From contig JAJCZC010000011.1 of assembly GCA_029262575.1 (NCBI GenBank), positions 1 to 64,000 of the forward strand: DNA of 64,000 nt, given 5' to 3'. This DNA is from Candidatus Babelota bacterium (GTDB lineage: Bacteria > Babelota > Babeliae > Babelales > Vermiphilaceae). The notes under the pieces were generated by a model. That model was not told the origin of the DNA, searched no databases, and saw only the letters and a list, made by a program, of their open reading frames with translations. Position 1 is the first letter of the stretch; each line of letters begins with the position of its first letter. This document shows, one piece after another, positions 34,473-43,195 of this stretch. A program made the translations under genes and the position numbers.

Positions 34473-36209
34473 TTAATTCGAGGAATTCGATATTTTACTT
34501 AATTCGGGAAATTCGACATTGTAAAAGCCTTTCTTCATGTAGGCAACCAAAAGTTGTTTGTTCGTTCGGGGTACAAAGTTGCGATGATACCATTGTTTAG
34601 TTTTACTATTAATAATATAGGTAAATAAGCCGAACTCTTCTTTCTTGTTTTGAGTGATAGAGCCAGGGATAGTAAGCAATATATCGTTTTGTTGACTGTT
34701 TTTGCGGCTTTCAATAGTTGATTTTGTGCTGCAGAGTGATAAATATTTGTCAACTAATGGCGTGAAGCCATGAACGATATGAGCGCTCTCGCGATATTTA
34801 AGTTTGTGGCTTTGTGGATCATTATAGCCTTGTTCTCGTTTTGCTTGTTCAGGTTTCTCTAGCCATGCATTTACCCAAGACGTGTAGTTTGGCTTGCGGT
34901 ATTCTTGTTGAGGATCAGCAACTTTAAATAGTTTGATCACAGCGTTATTGAGTTTATCAGCTATGCGTACCATCGTTTCATCTTCATGAGTTGTTTTGCT
35001 TCCATCTTGAGTGAGTTTGGAAGCAAAGCTATTTAGCGCGAGAGTTGTTGGGTGAGTATTGCTGTTGTTGCAGCTGTTTGATTTTAAAGTCAGCGTTTGT
35101 TGTGGTGACTGACTTGAAGTTAATTGTATTGCGATAGGTTTTACTTGTGCACTTGAAGAGCATGAGGCCTTGTGATTATCATTCTTTATAGTATTAGTGT
35201 GTGTTTTTTGTGTAGGCCGAGTGGCAACCTTCCTTTTGTTATTGTTATTGTTGCGGCGCCTATTTTTTTTATTTTGACGATTCTTCTTAGGTATTCGTTT
35301 TGGGCAAAATCGTAGATCAGCAATGAAATCATCTTGCTTGCGTTTCATTGGTGTAGTTAAGTCTTTATATTTGGCTTCAACCTCTTGTTTAAACGTATCA
35401 ATACTTTTTTTTACCATATCATAGTTGGCGCAAATTCTAGCGCGCAATGCCTGTAGGGAGCGATCATGTTCATCGTCTCGTTCTGTGAAGGTGTTATTTG
35501 CCATTTTTATTTTTTGGATTCGTACCCACTCTATTAGGCTTTCGTATAAGATGTTAAGAAAATGAATCGGATTGCCTGGGTATTGAATAAGCTTTTTAAT
35601 CGAGTTGCTTTGGATACTGCTTATTGATGTTATATTAGTAAATAAAGGGTCATCAATATTTTTTTTACGATCTCCAGCTGCTTGCAAAAGTTTTGATGCC
35701 GTTTGGAGGTATTTGATCATAAATTGGATATCATTATCTTTTGTTGACTGCCATCGTTCTGTTACTTCTGATATTGCCTGGATATGCTTTTTGCTATCTT
35801 CATTTTTCCATTGTTGAAAAAGGTTTTTATATTTGAAGTAGAATGCCAAGGCTTCCGCACTCTTAGCGACAAAAAAACCTTTAACTGTTGCGTCTGGACG
35901 AATAAATGATAGAGGGCTTTTTAGTAACATACGATCAACCGCTCTTTGCAGTTCATTTATGTTCTTCCGTGTTCTTAACCAATGGTGCGAAAATGTGACA
36001 GCTTTTTCTTGATTGTTCAACAGGGTGAGTAGCTCATTTAAGAACTCCTTTTGATCATCAAGATTTTTGGGGCAGAGCTTATGTTTGTCCATTGTGCTTA
36101 ATGATGCGATTAGGCGTACCGGCTTGAGTTGCGTATTTGCTCCACTCTGTATTATTGTTGAGCAGGAAACAATTGATAGTAGTAAGCTGTTTAGTGCTAA
36201 TTTGTTCAT
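34473..36209 (-). CDS. exported protein with a basic tract and a shared C-terminal domain, copy 1
   Basis: A 578-residue protein: signal peptide (MNKLALNSLLLSIVSCSTIIQSGA), a helical N-terminal domain of about 280 residues, a strongly basic tract (KKNRQNKKNRRRNNNNNKRK, about residues 300-320), a Ser/Thr-rich linker, and a C-terminal domain of about 150 residues. That domain includes YRESAHIVHGF, LLTIPGSITQNKKEEFGLFT and KQWYHRNFVPRTNKQL. The gene at 36451-38130 has the same architecture. The basic tract resembles a nucleic-acid-binding or nuclear-localisation segment; this is an inference. Start after GAGGTGATTCAAA; a consensus promoter lies upstream. Confidence 0.72.
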   Translation of the reverse strand: MNKLALNSLLLSIVSCSTIIQSGANTQLKPVRLIASLSTMDKHKLCPKNLDDQKEFLNELLTLLNNQEKAVTFSHHWLRTRKNINELQRAVDRMLLKSPLSFIRPDATVKGFFVAKSAEALAFYFKYKNLFQQWKNEDSKKHIQAISEVTERWQSTKDNDIQFMIKYLQTASKLLQAAGDRKKNIDDPLFTNITSISSIQSNSIKKLIQYPGNPIHFLNILYESLIEWVRIQKIKMANNTFTERDDEHDRSLQALRARICANYDMVKKSIDTFKQEVEAKYKDLTTPMKRKQDDFIADLRFCPKRIPKKNRQNKKNRRRNNNNNKRKVATRPTQKTHTNTIKNDNHKASCSSSAQVKPIAIQLTSSQSPQQTLTLKSNSCNNSNTHPTTLALNSFASKLTQDGSKTTHEDETMVRIADKLNNAVIKLFKVADPQQEYRKPNYTSWVNAWLEKPEQAKREQGYNDPQSHKLKYRESAHIVHGFTPLVDKYLSLCSTKSTIESRKNSQQNDILLTIPGSITQNKKEEFGLFTYIINSKTKQWYHRNFVPRTNKQLLVAYMKKGFYNVEFPELSKISNSSN

Positions 36210-36267
36210 TTTGAATCACCTCGATTTTATGAGTTTTTACTGTTTAGAAAAACAATACACAATGATT

Positions 36268-36295
36268 ATTATATTTCAAATAGGATAAATGTCAA
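36268..36295 (-). promoter_or_regulatory. consensus sigma-70 promoter of copy 1
   Basis: On the minus strand: TTGACA (36295-36290), 16-base spacer, TATAAT (36273-36268). Both hexamers are perfect, and the leader is about 50 bases. The same arrangement is kept upstream of copy 2. Confidence 0.8.
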
Positions 36296-36424
36296 GTTTT
36301 TCGCTTGTTTTCTTGCCGCGCCGGTAGTTTTTAGTTGAATTTAGGTGTTTTAGTGGGTTATGCTCACATGCCATGAGTCCCCGACTTGTTTCTATTCTTA
36401 TTCTATTCTAAGCATTGAGAAAAT

Positions 36425-36443
36425 AGCCCGCATTTTGCGGGCT
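36425..36443 (-). terminator. terminator after copy 2
   Basis: Stem AGCCCGC / GCGGGCT with a short loop, followed on the minus strand by ATTTTC. It lies eight bases after the stop codon. Confidence 0.7.
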
Positions 36444-36450
36444 TGTAGCT

Positions 36451-38130
36451 TTATCTTAATTCGGGGAATTCTACTTCATAATAGCCTTGTTGCATATAAT
36501 CTTCTAAAAGTTCTTTATTTGTACGAGGCACAAAATTACGATGATACCATTTGCCAGTTTTGCTATTAATGAAGTAGGTAAAGAGTCCGAATGTTTCTTC
36601 TTTATTTTGTGTGATTGAGCCAGGGAGTGTAATCACAATATCTTGTTGCTCGGTTTGGTTATTCAAAATGTTTGATTTCATGCTGCAGGTATGAAGATAG
36701 TCATCAACGGTTGATGAAAAACTATGTACTATTTGTGCGGATGCACGGTATTTAAATTTATTGTCATTTATTTGGAGGTAACCTAGTTGTTCTTTAGCTT
36801 GGTTGGGATCCTTAAGCCATTGTTTGATAGATTCAGTGTAATCTGGAGTTGTATATTTGTTTTGAGGTTTAGCAACTTTAAATAATTTGATAATAGCCTC
36901 ATTTTTTTTATCAAAAAATTCGACTATGATATCATTTTCTACAATATCGTTTGTATCGATAGAGGCATCTTGATTTAGGCTTGGTGCGTGAAATTCCTGT
37001 GTGTTGCATGCTTGCTGTATATCGTTGGTATTCGATGTGTAAGATGATGAAGATGAGCCAAGAAGTGAACCACTTGTGTTGAGTTCGCTTTTTTGGCTTT
37101 CTATTGCGTTGCTTTTATAGTAGTTCTTCTTGTTTTTGTCCTTGTTATTGTTTGACATGATTATATCAGGGCTATGAAGCTTGCGACGATTCGATTTTGC
37201 TTTCTGGCGAATTTTATTTTTTTTGGATATCTGATGGTGAACTTGCATAAAATCGTTCTTTTTTGATGTTAAGCTTTTTAATGTGTTATCAATTTCTTTT
37301 GTTAGTTGATCAATTTTTGTTTTCAGTTCTGTATATTCTGAGCATACCTTTTTTCTGATTTTTGTTAGTTTGTTATCAGAATCATCATTGCGTTCAGTAA
37401 ATATTTTTTGTTCAATTTTTATTAGTTGAGTTTGAAACCATGAATCGAAATGCGCATTAAGTTCTTTATAGAACTTAAGAGGATTCGAATCTACTTGAAT
37501 AAGCCTTTTTATATGAGGGTTTTTAATCTTACAAAATTTGTTAGTAAAATCCGTAAGCATGCGAGAGATGTTTGTATCTCGCGCATAAGTTTTTTTCTGC
37601 AATTTCGCGCCCAAAATAATATATTTTATTATTGTTTTAATTGCATCATTAGTTGAATTCCCCCATTCACTAAGCATTGCTTCAATTTGAGCTCTACATG
37701 ATGCGGGATCTCCTTCTGGATTAGAGACGATAAGGTTTTTATATTTTAAATGAAAGGCAATCTCTTCCGCTGTATGAGCTTTGCAAGAAAAGCTAATTTG
37801 GCGAGTAATTGTATTAAATTTGATATTAACAAAGTTTGTAAGAATGAATCGATCTACATCGTTTTGTAGTTTTTGAATTTCCATTTCTGCTTGGAGCCAC
37901 TGTTCAGTATATTCTATAGTTTGAGCTTGTTCTATTAAAAGAGTTTTCAAATTTTTTAGAAACTGTATTTTTTGGCTTTTATTTTTAGGGTAAAGCTTTT
38001 GTTGTCCTAATGTACTCAGTTTCCACAAAATAGGTGATTTTTGTGAGGTACTTGAGCTTGAGACAACAGATGATACCAATAAGATTAACATTGAAAAAAT
38101 CAGGCTAATCATTGTGTTTTTTAGCTTCAT
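36451..38130 (-). CDS. exported protein with a basic tract and a shared C-terminal domain, copy 2
   Basis: A 559-residue paralog of the 34473-36209 product: signal peptide ending near SSVVSSSS, helical N-domain (LSTLGQQKLYPKNKSQKIQF), basic tract (KKNKIRQKAKSNRRK), linker with Ser runs, and the conserved C-domain (YRASAQIVHSFS, ITLPGSITQNKEETFGLFTY, GKWYHRNFVPRTNKEL). The last part of this domain, K-W-Y-H then F-V-P, faintly resembles KKWHYAFYFPND in the UIM-like proteins at 1798 and 6432. That could mean one distant family. Start after GGAGATATATC. Each copy has its own promoter and terminator region. Confidence 0.72.
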   Translation of the reverse strand: MKLKNTMISLIFSMLILLVSSVVSSSSTSQKSPILWKLSTLGQQKLYPKNKSQKIQFLKNLKTLLIEQAQTIEYTEQWLQAEMEIQKLQNDVDRFILTNFVNIKFNTITRQISFSCKAHTAEEIAFHLKYKNLIVSNPEGDPASCRAQIEAMLSEWGNSTNDAIKTIIKYIILGAKLQKKTYARDTNISRMLTDFTNKFCKIKNPHIKRLIQVDSNPLKFYKELNAHFDSWFQTQLIKIEQKIFTERNDDSDNKLTKIRKKVCSEYTELKTKIDQLTKEIDNTLKSLTSKKNDFMQVHHQISKKNKIRQKAKSNRRKLHSPDIIMSNNNKDKNKKNYYKSNAIESQKSELNTSGSLLGSSSSSYTSNTNDIQQACNTQEFHAPSLNQDASIDTNDIVENDIIVEFFDKKNEAIIKLFKVAKPQNKYTTPDYTESIKQWLKDPNQAKEQLGYLQINDNKFKYRASAQIVHSFSSTVDDYLHTCSMKSNILNNQTEQQDIVITLPGSITQNKEETFGLFTYFINSKTGKWYHRNFVPRTNKELLEDYMQQGYYEVEFPELR

Positions 38131-38186
38131 GATATATCTCCATAAATAAGTTTATCATAGTATTTGTTGTTTCCGTCCACACACCA

Positions 38187-38214
38187 ATTATATTCCAAAT
38201 AGGATAAAAGTCAA
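38187..38214 (-). promoter_or_regulatory. sigma-70 promoter of copy 2
   Basis: On the minus strand: TTGACT, 16-base spacer, TATAAT. The spacer differs from that of copy 1 at only one position, so the promoter was duplicated with the gene. Confidence 0.75.
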
Positions 38215-38347
38215 TTTTTTATCTGCTTTTCTGCTGCAATGCTAGTTTTAGTTGAATTTATGCGTTTTGGTGGGTTATGCTCATGGCATGGATAGTGTAT
38301 GCGGATTAAGCTTGGGTTTCGGTTGTTTATAGCTAAAAAGGCCTGAT

Positions 38348-38962
38348 ATGCCAAAAAAAAAGGATTCGTTAAAAACCTATAACGAAAAGCGAGATTTTGC
38401 CAAATCACCTGAACCAACAGGCGATCAACTTGCCAAAAAGATTAAAAAGAGCAAAAAGCCTATTTTTGTGATTCAAAAACATGAAGCGAGTCACTTACAT
38501 TATGACTTTCGCCTCGAAATTGATGGTGTGCTGGTATCATGGGCAATTCCCAAAGGGCCATCACCAAATCCGACCATAAAGCGATTGGCTATTCAAACAG
38601 AAGATCATCCACTCGATTATGCCTATTTTGAAGGGATCATTCCTGAAGGATACGGTGCGGGGGAAGTTATGGTGTGGGATTTGGGTATTTATGAAAATCT
38701 CAAAGATGTCACCATGAAAAAAGCACTCAAAGAAGGGCGTATTGAGATCTTTTTGGAAGGCCAAAAACTTGAAGGTGGTTATGCGTTGATACGTACTAAA
38801 TATGGTAAAGATGAGAGCAAAAAAAATTGGCTCTTTTTCAAGATGAAAGATGATTATGCTGATGGGCGTAAAAACCCAGTTTCCACCAAAGATTATTCGG
38901 TGTTGACGGGGCGCACGATAAAACAGATCAAAAAAGATAAGGATTCAGACGTTTATGAATGA
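38348..38962 (+). CDS. LigD-type 3'-phosphoesterase domain protein
   Basis: A 204-residue stand-alone phosphoesterase domain of the LigD family. [18 protein letters not shown] supplies H45, H51, D53 and R55, and [12 protein letters not shown] supplies H87 and Y91. These match the metal-site and catalytic residues known in Pseudomonas LigD. Such domains trim 3'-phosphates and ribonucleotides at DNA ends before non-homologous end joining. The N-terminus is lysine-rich. The stop overlaps the start of the next gene by eight bases. No ligase domain is attached. Confidence 0.92.
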   Translation: MPKKKDSLKTYNEKRDFAKSPEPTGDQLAKKIKKSKKPIFVIQKHEASHLHYDFRLEIDGVLVSWAIPKGPSPNPTIKRLAIQTEDHPLDYAYFEGIIPEGYGAGEVMVWDLGIYENLKDVTMKKALKEGRIEIFLEGQKLEGGYALIRTKYGKDESKKNWLFFKMKDDYADGRKNPVSTKDYSVLTGRTIKQIKKDKDSDVYE

Positions 38963-39851
38963 ATTTTTACTCAAAGTTGGTACAAGAGATATTAAAATAA
39001 CCAACCCTGATCGCATATTGTTTCCTAAAGCAAACATTACTAAATGGGATATGATTCAATATTATGAGCGAATTGCGCCGTTAATGATTCCGCACATCAA
39101 AGATCGGCCACTCACATTGCATCGTTTTCCAAATGGCATAGATGCAGAGGGTTTTTATCAAAAAGACGCATCGGGTTATTTTCCTGGTTGGATTCAGTTA
39201 TGCAATGTTGAAAAAGGGGATAAATCTAAAGTGGTACATCACGTTTTGGGCAATAATGCTGCCACCTTGGTCTACTTAGCAAATCAAGCAACAATCACAC
39301 CGCATATTTGGTTGAGTAAAGAAAAAAAACTGAACTATCCTGATCGCATGATTTTTGATTTAGATCCACCATCAGTTAAGGAATTCGGCGAAATTCGTAA
39401 AGCTGCAAAGATATTCAAAAAAGTGCTAAAAGATCTAGGATTACATCCATTTGTGATGACGACCGGTTCAAAAGGTTTGCATGTAACCGTGCCGATAAAA
39501 CCAAATTGTGACTTTGAATTTGTGCGTGCATTTGCGCGTCAGTTGGCCGAACTTTTGGTTGTAGAGCATCCAGAACATTTAACAACTGAAATACGCAAAG
39601 ATAAACGCAAAGGGCGTATTTTGGTTGATTATTTGCGTAATGCTTGGGCGCAAACTGGCGTTGCACCTTATGCAGTACGCGCAATAGAACATGCACCAAT
39701 TGCAACACCGCTCAATTGGAAAGAGGTTAACCGTAATCTTGATCCACAAAAATATAACATGAAAAATATCTTTCGCCGCGTTTCACGCACTGGCGATCCG
39801 TGGAAAGACATAAATGAATGTGCCAAATCTATTAAAGCGATTACGCTCTAA
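38955..39851 (+). CDS. LigD-type polymerase (primase-like) domain protein
   Basis: A 298-residue archaeo-eukaryotic-primase-like polymerase domain of the LigD family. The N-terminal part contains [20 protein letters not shown]; the catalytic acidic motif is [40 protein letters not shown] and APYAVRA follow in the expected order. It fills gaps with NTPs or dNTPs during end joining. With the gene before it, it forms a split LigD without the ATP-dependent ligase domain. Neither Ku nor a separate ATP ligase is in the window. Confidence 0.92.
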   Translation: MNEFLLKVGTRDIKITNPDRILFPKANITKWDMIQYYERIAPLMIPHIKDRPLTLHRFPNGIDAEGFYQKDASGYFPGWIQLCNVEKGDKSKVVHHVLGNNAATLVYLANQATITPHIWLSKEKKLNYPDRMIFDLDPPSVKEFGEIRKAAKIFKKVLKDLGLHPFVMTTGSKGLHVTVPIKPNCDFEFVRAFARQLAELLVVEHPEHLTTEIRKDKRKGRILVDYLRNAWAQTGVAPYAVRAIEHAPIATPLNWKEVNRNLDPQKYNMKNIFRRVSRTGDPWKDINECAKSIKAITL

Positions 39852-39956
39852 AGCGTATCAAATCTGCACGAGTATCCATTTTAATTGGTTCAGTCTTGCA
39901 ATGTGTGGAAAATAATAAAAAAGCATTCTCGATAAAATTTGAATAAGGTTGGGCCG

Positions 39957-40442
39957 TTATTTTTTTAACAAATTTTTTCTTCCGCGTGTGAATATACGAT
40001 CGAGAATGTCGGTGGTCGATACCGTATGTGTGTAAGGTACTGTTTTAAAAATACCGAGCTCGATAGCCTCTTTATAAAAGAATGATAGTTGTTCTTCACT
40101 CATATCATCCCCATGAATGACTAGATCAATACCGTGTTCTTTGATAAATTCTTTAGTTATGCAATAAGGGCAATTTGGAATCACTTCATCCACATATTTG
40201 CAACCCATCACTGATTTTGTACGTTCTTCTACGTTCATAATTGGCGTGCGCTTATATTTTGCTACATCCTCATCTGATGAGAGTCCAACAATGAGATAGT
40301 GGCCATGATTTTTTGCTTGTTTTAGAAATTCAACATGACCGTAATGAAAAAGATCGGCCACCATATCAACATATACACGGGTAGCGCTGAGTGATGACGA
40401 AATGAGTAAACTTAATGTCAGAAGAGTTTTGCAATGGTGCAT
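39957..40442 (-). CDS. exported cytidylyltransferase, choline/ethanolamine-phosphate type
   Basis: A 161-residue protein: signal peptide (MHHCKTLLTLSLLISSSLSA) directly followed by a nucleotidyltransferase domain. VYVDMVADLFHYGHVEFLK has the HxGH motif at 33-36, and YLIVGLSSDEDV, NVEERTKSVMGCKYVDEVIP, IDLVIHGDD and VSTTDIL (from residue 141) follow. These resemble eukaryotic CTP:phosphocholine and CTP:phosphoethanolamine cytidylyltransferases. The family makes CDP-alcohols for phospholipid synthesis. An export signal on it is odd, since CTP is cytosolic. Start after AAAGGAATGTA. Single gene. Family assignment is firm; precise substrate is not. Confidence 0.82.
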   Translation of the reverse strand: MHHCKTLLTLSLLISSSLSATRVYVDMVADLFHYGHVEFLKQAKNHGHYLIVGLSSDEDVAKYKRTPIMNVEERTKSVMGCKYVDEVIPNCPYCITKEFIKEHGIDLVIHGDDMSEEQLSFFYKEAIELGIFKTVPYTHTVSTTDILDRIFTRGRKNLLKK

Positions 40443-40499
40443 TACATTCCTTTGGTGATTATATGTGATATTTGATGTTGAGTATAACAGAATTGTCAG

Positions 40500-42356
40500 T
40501 TATTGCAGTGTTTCCCATTCGGCAAGCAATGTTTTTAGCTGCTCTTTTTTTGTATGAAGTTTTTTCTGATTTTGCAGAAATCTAGGTGAACCAAATTCAA
40601 ATTCAGTAAAAGAGAGCTCTAGTCGATTAATTTCGCGTTCAAGCTTTGCCGTTTCGCGTTCAATTTTTTGGATTTTTTTTTGTTTTTCAAACGATTGGCC
40701 AGAATTGTTTTTTGCTTTTTTAGTTGTGTCCGATGTTTCAACTGTTTTTGCTTTAGCTGGAACGGATGCTTGTTTTTGTGCTAAATACACATCATAGTTA
40801 CCTTCGTAACTCAATGCGCCATTAGGGGTAAGTTCAACAACTTTATTGGCAAGTTTATTTATGAAATAGTGGTCGTGAGATACAAACAAAATGGTTCCAT
40901 CAAAATCAGTTAGTGCTTGAATGAGAACCTCTTTTGAAGGCATGTCCAAATGGTTGGTGGGTTCATCAAGAAGGAGGAAATTAGCATCTTGCATAAGCAC
41001 AATTGACATAGCAACACGATTTTTTTCACCACCTGAGAGTATGCCAACTTTTTTGCCAATTTCATCCGATGAAAACAAGAATGCGCCTAAAAAAGAGCGA
41101 ATTTGTTGTTCAGATTTTTTTGAACATAACTCTTGAGCATTTTGAAAAATTGTTTTATCAAAATCAAGTGCATCTTTTTGATCTTGTGCAAAAATGGCAT
41201 AGTCAACATTGGCACCAAATTCGATGGTTCCTTGTTGTAACGGCAAATTTCCTACGATAATATTAAAAAGAGTGGTTTTACCCACGCCATTTGCAGCAAT
41301 TAAGGCAACTTTTTGTCCACGTTCAATTTGCAGATTTACTTGATCGAAAAGTTTTTTATCACCAAATGCTTGTGCAATGTTTTGAGCATCAAGAACTATT
41401 CTACCAGCACGCTTGGTGGTAGGAAATGAAAAATGAACTTTTCTGGTGGATGGCGGTAGTTTTATGAGTTCTAGCTTATCAAGTTGTTTTTGCATACTTT
41501 GTGCCATTTTAGCTTTTGTGGCACTTGCACGGAATTTTGCAATGGTTTCTTTACGGCGTTTGATATCTTTTTGTTGTAGAGCGTGCGCAGATTTTAGTTG
41601 TTCCAGGTCAACTGCATATTGTTTTTCATAGGCAGAATAATTGCCCTTATAGACTTTTGATTTGCCATTTTCGAGTGCTAAAATGGTGTTGCATAGTTGA
41701 TCAAGAAAGTAACGTTCGTGACAAACGAGCATAAAGCCAAAATTGGCATCCTTAAGAAATTGCAAAAACCAGTCTTTTGCGACAATATCCAAGTGATTAG
41801 TTGGTTCATCAAATAGATAGAAATCAGCTTTTTGCAGCAATAATTTTGCCAAAACTATGCGCATTTTCCAACCAACACTGAGCGTATTGACCAATGTATC
41901 CATTTGGGCAACTTTGAACCCTAAGCCGATTAGGATGCGTTCAGCCTCAAGGCGTAATTTGATTGGATCTAAATGTTCAAGTTTTTCAATAATTTCTATG
42001 TATTCATTAATAATGGGCTCATCTGTGATGCCTTCTTCTATTTTTGCTTCTAGTTCATCATGCCTTTTTTGTAGGGTTGTGACATCGCCGCATGCACTAA
42101 GTGCTTCTTCGATAATACTTTTATCCGATTGAAAAACAACATCTTGGGGCATATAGGCTATTTTTTTACCCGGAACGAAGGCAATGTTGCCAGTATCATA
42201 TTCCTGCTGACCAGAGATGACTTTGAGTAAGGTTGATTTACCCGATCCGTTGAGACCAACAAGGCCCATACGAGCAGATTGATCGACATTAAATGAAATT
42301 TCATCAAAAAGAGTGCGAGAACTGAAATGAAGGCTAAGATTTTTTATATTTATCAT
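40500..42356 (-). CDS. ABC-F family ATPase
   Basis: A 618-residue protein with two ATP-binding cassettes and no membrane segments. Cassette 1 has GLNGSGKST, LSVGWKMRIVLAKLL and FYLFDEPTNHLD; cassette 2 has AANGVGKTT, LSGGEKNRVAMSI and FLLLDEPTNHLD. Between them lies a long basic helical linker (IKRRKETIAKFRASATKAKM), and a C-terminal coiled coil follows (KKIQKIERETAKLEREINRL). That is the layout of Uup/YfmR/YdiF-like ABC-F proteins, which act on the ribosome or nucleic acids. The first signature has V instead of G (LSVG), a mild deviation. Confidence 0.93.
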   Translation of the reverse strand: MINIKNLSLHFSSRTLFDEISFNVDQSARMGLVGLNGSGKSTLLKVISGQQEYDTGNIAFVPGKKIAYMPQDVVFQSDKSIIEEALSACGDVTTLQKRHDELEAKIEEGITDEPIINEYIEIIEKLEHLDPIKLRLEAERILIGLGFKVAQMDTLVNTLSVGWKMRIVLAKLLLQKADFYLFDEPTNHLDIVAKDWFLQFLKDANFGFMLVCHERYFLDQLCNTILALENGKSKVYKGNYSAYEKQYAVDLEQLKSAHALQQKDIKRRKETIAKFRASATKAKMAQSMQKQLDKLELIKLPPSTRKVHFSFPTTKRAGRIVLDAQNIAQAFGDKKLFDQVNLQIERGQKVALIAANGVGKTTLFNIIVGNLPLQQGTIEFGANVDYAIFAQDQKDALDFDKTIFQNAQELCSKKSEQQIRSFLGAFLFSSDEIGKKVGILSGGEKNRVAMSIVLMQDANFLLLDEPTNHLDMPSKEVLIQALTDFDGTILFVSHDHYFINKLANKVVELTPNGALSYEGNYDVYLAQKQASVPAKAKTVETSDTTKKAKNNSGQSFEKQKKIQKIERETAKLEREINRLELSFTEFEFGSPRFLQNQKKLHTKKEQLKTLLAEWETLQ

Positions 42357-42586
42357 GAGTTATACCTAATATTAATATTTTAATAACGTGATGAATAAGA
42401 GAATTATGGATTAAAACCCTCGTACATTAATTAGAATAGCTAAGTTATGCACACAATAGGATTCTATGTTATCAAAATCGAATATGATATATAAGACATG
42501 ATATGTATAGTTGAGGTTAAAAAATAGTATATATGTCTAATTATATACATATATGGCTAATATTGCAATAGTTCTAAAGCAGAAAA

Positions 42587-42615
42587 CAGGGCATGAACAG
42601 TTGACCCATGCCCAT
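42587..42615 (-). terminator. terminator downstream of a possible small gene
   Basis: Stem GGGCATG / CATGCCC (42589-42595 and 42607-42613), followed on the minus strand by TGTTTTCT. It lies just after the small reading frame at 42637-42768 and supports a short transcript there. Confidence 0.5.
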
Positions 42616-42636
42616 AAATTTGCGATATAAAGGTAG

Positions 42637-42768
42637 CTACTTGATATGGTTTGCTTGTTGTATGCTATATGTGCGTAAGCTTGTGGTGCAAAGAGCTATT
42701 ATAGAACAGATTTTAAGTGCTGAACAGAGCATTATAAGTAGCATTGCTGTCATAGTTCCTTTTTTCAT
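42637..42768 (-). CDS. possible 43-residue exported or membrane peptide
   Basis: A short frame with AAGGAAAGCAT before its ATG encodes MKKGTMTAMLLIMLCSALKI and then a second hydrophobic stretch and a polar end. The start, length and leader are like those of the other small exported proteins here, and a terminator-like hairpin follows. The 838-base gap 42357-43195 otherwise contains only AT-rich sequence, one more candidate frame (42858-43013) and the terminator of the next gene. Confidence 0.4.
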   Translation of the reverse strand: MKKGTMTAMLLIMLCSALKICSIIALCTTSLRTYSIQQANHIK

Positions 42769-42857
42769 ATGCTTTCCTTGAAATCAAAATCATTAACTAA
42801 ATATGATTAGTTCTTAAAAACAGTAATAATGAGAGGGTAAGAAAAATGTATAAACGA

Positions 42858-43013
42858 TTAAGTGCAGACTTGCACAATGACACGCTTAAAACAGAAAAGA
42901 ATCTTAAAGAAGATAGTAGAAGAGAATGAAAAAAGGGGTAAAAAACAAATGAGATTGTAAGGTGGTGGATCACCGTGATAGGTTCCCAACCTATGTGTGT
43001 TTGTATAAGTCAT
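42858..43013 (-). CDS. possible 51-residue protein (weak)
   Basis: A minus-strand frame with a strong ribosome site (TTAAGGAGAAGTCTA) before ATG 43013. It encodes a polar start and a Phe/Leu/Ile-rich second half that may be a membrane helix (FFKILFCFKRVIVQV). No family, and the composition of the first part is not clearly protein-like. It could instead be the leader of the small gene at 42637-42768. Confidence 0.28.
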   Translation of the reverse strand: MTYTNTHRLGTYHGDPPPYNLICFLPLFSFSSTIFFKILFCFKRVIVQVCT

Positions 43014-43145
43014 TAGACTTCTCCTTAAGAAATATTAAATACACTACTTGCTTATAAAAATTAATAGCACAAAAATGGTCGGAATACAATACTTAGATCG
43101 TTTTTTTTAAATTTAGAATAATTGAAATTAATAATTGTGTTTGAA

Positions 43146-43186
43146 CAAAAAAAGAGGAAGGCAAAACGCCTTCCTCTTTTTTTGTG
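43146..43186 (-). terminator. strong terminator after the cysteine-rich gene
   Basis: Perfect stem AAAAAAAGAGGAAGGC / GCCTTCCTCTTTTTTT with a five-base loop. It is usable in both directions and lies ten bases from the stop codon of the minus-strand gene. Confidence 0.88.
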
Positions 43187-43195
43187 TGGTGCTTA

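Noticed and set aside
42960-43020. Structured RNA around GGTTGGGAACCTATCACGGTG (minus strand)
   Set aside because: Some self-complementarity is visible, but no recognisable riboswitch or RNA gene fold; tRNA features such as the T-loop and acceptor stem are missing.
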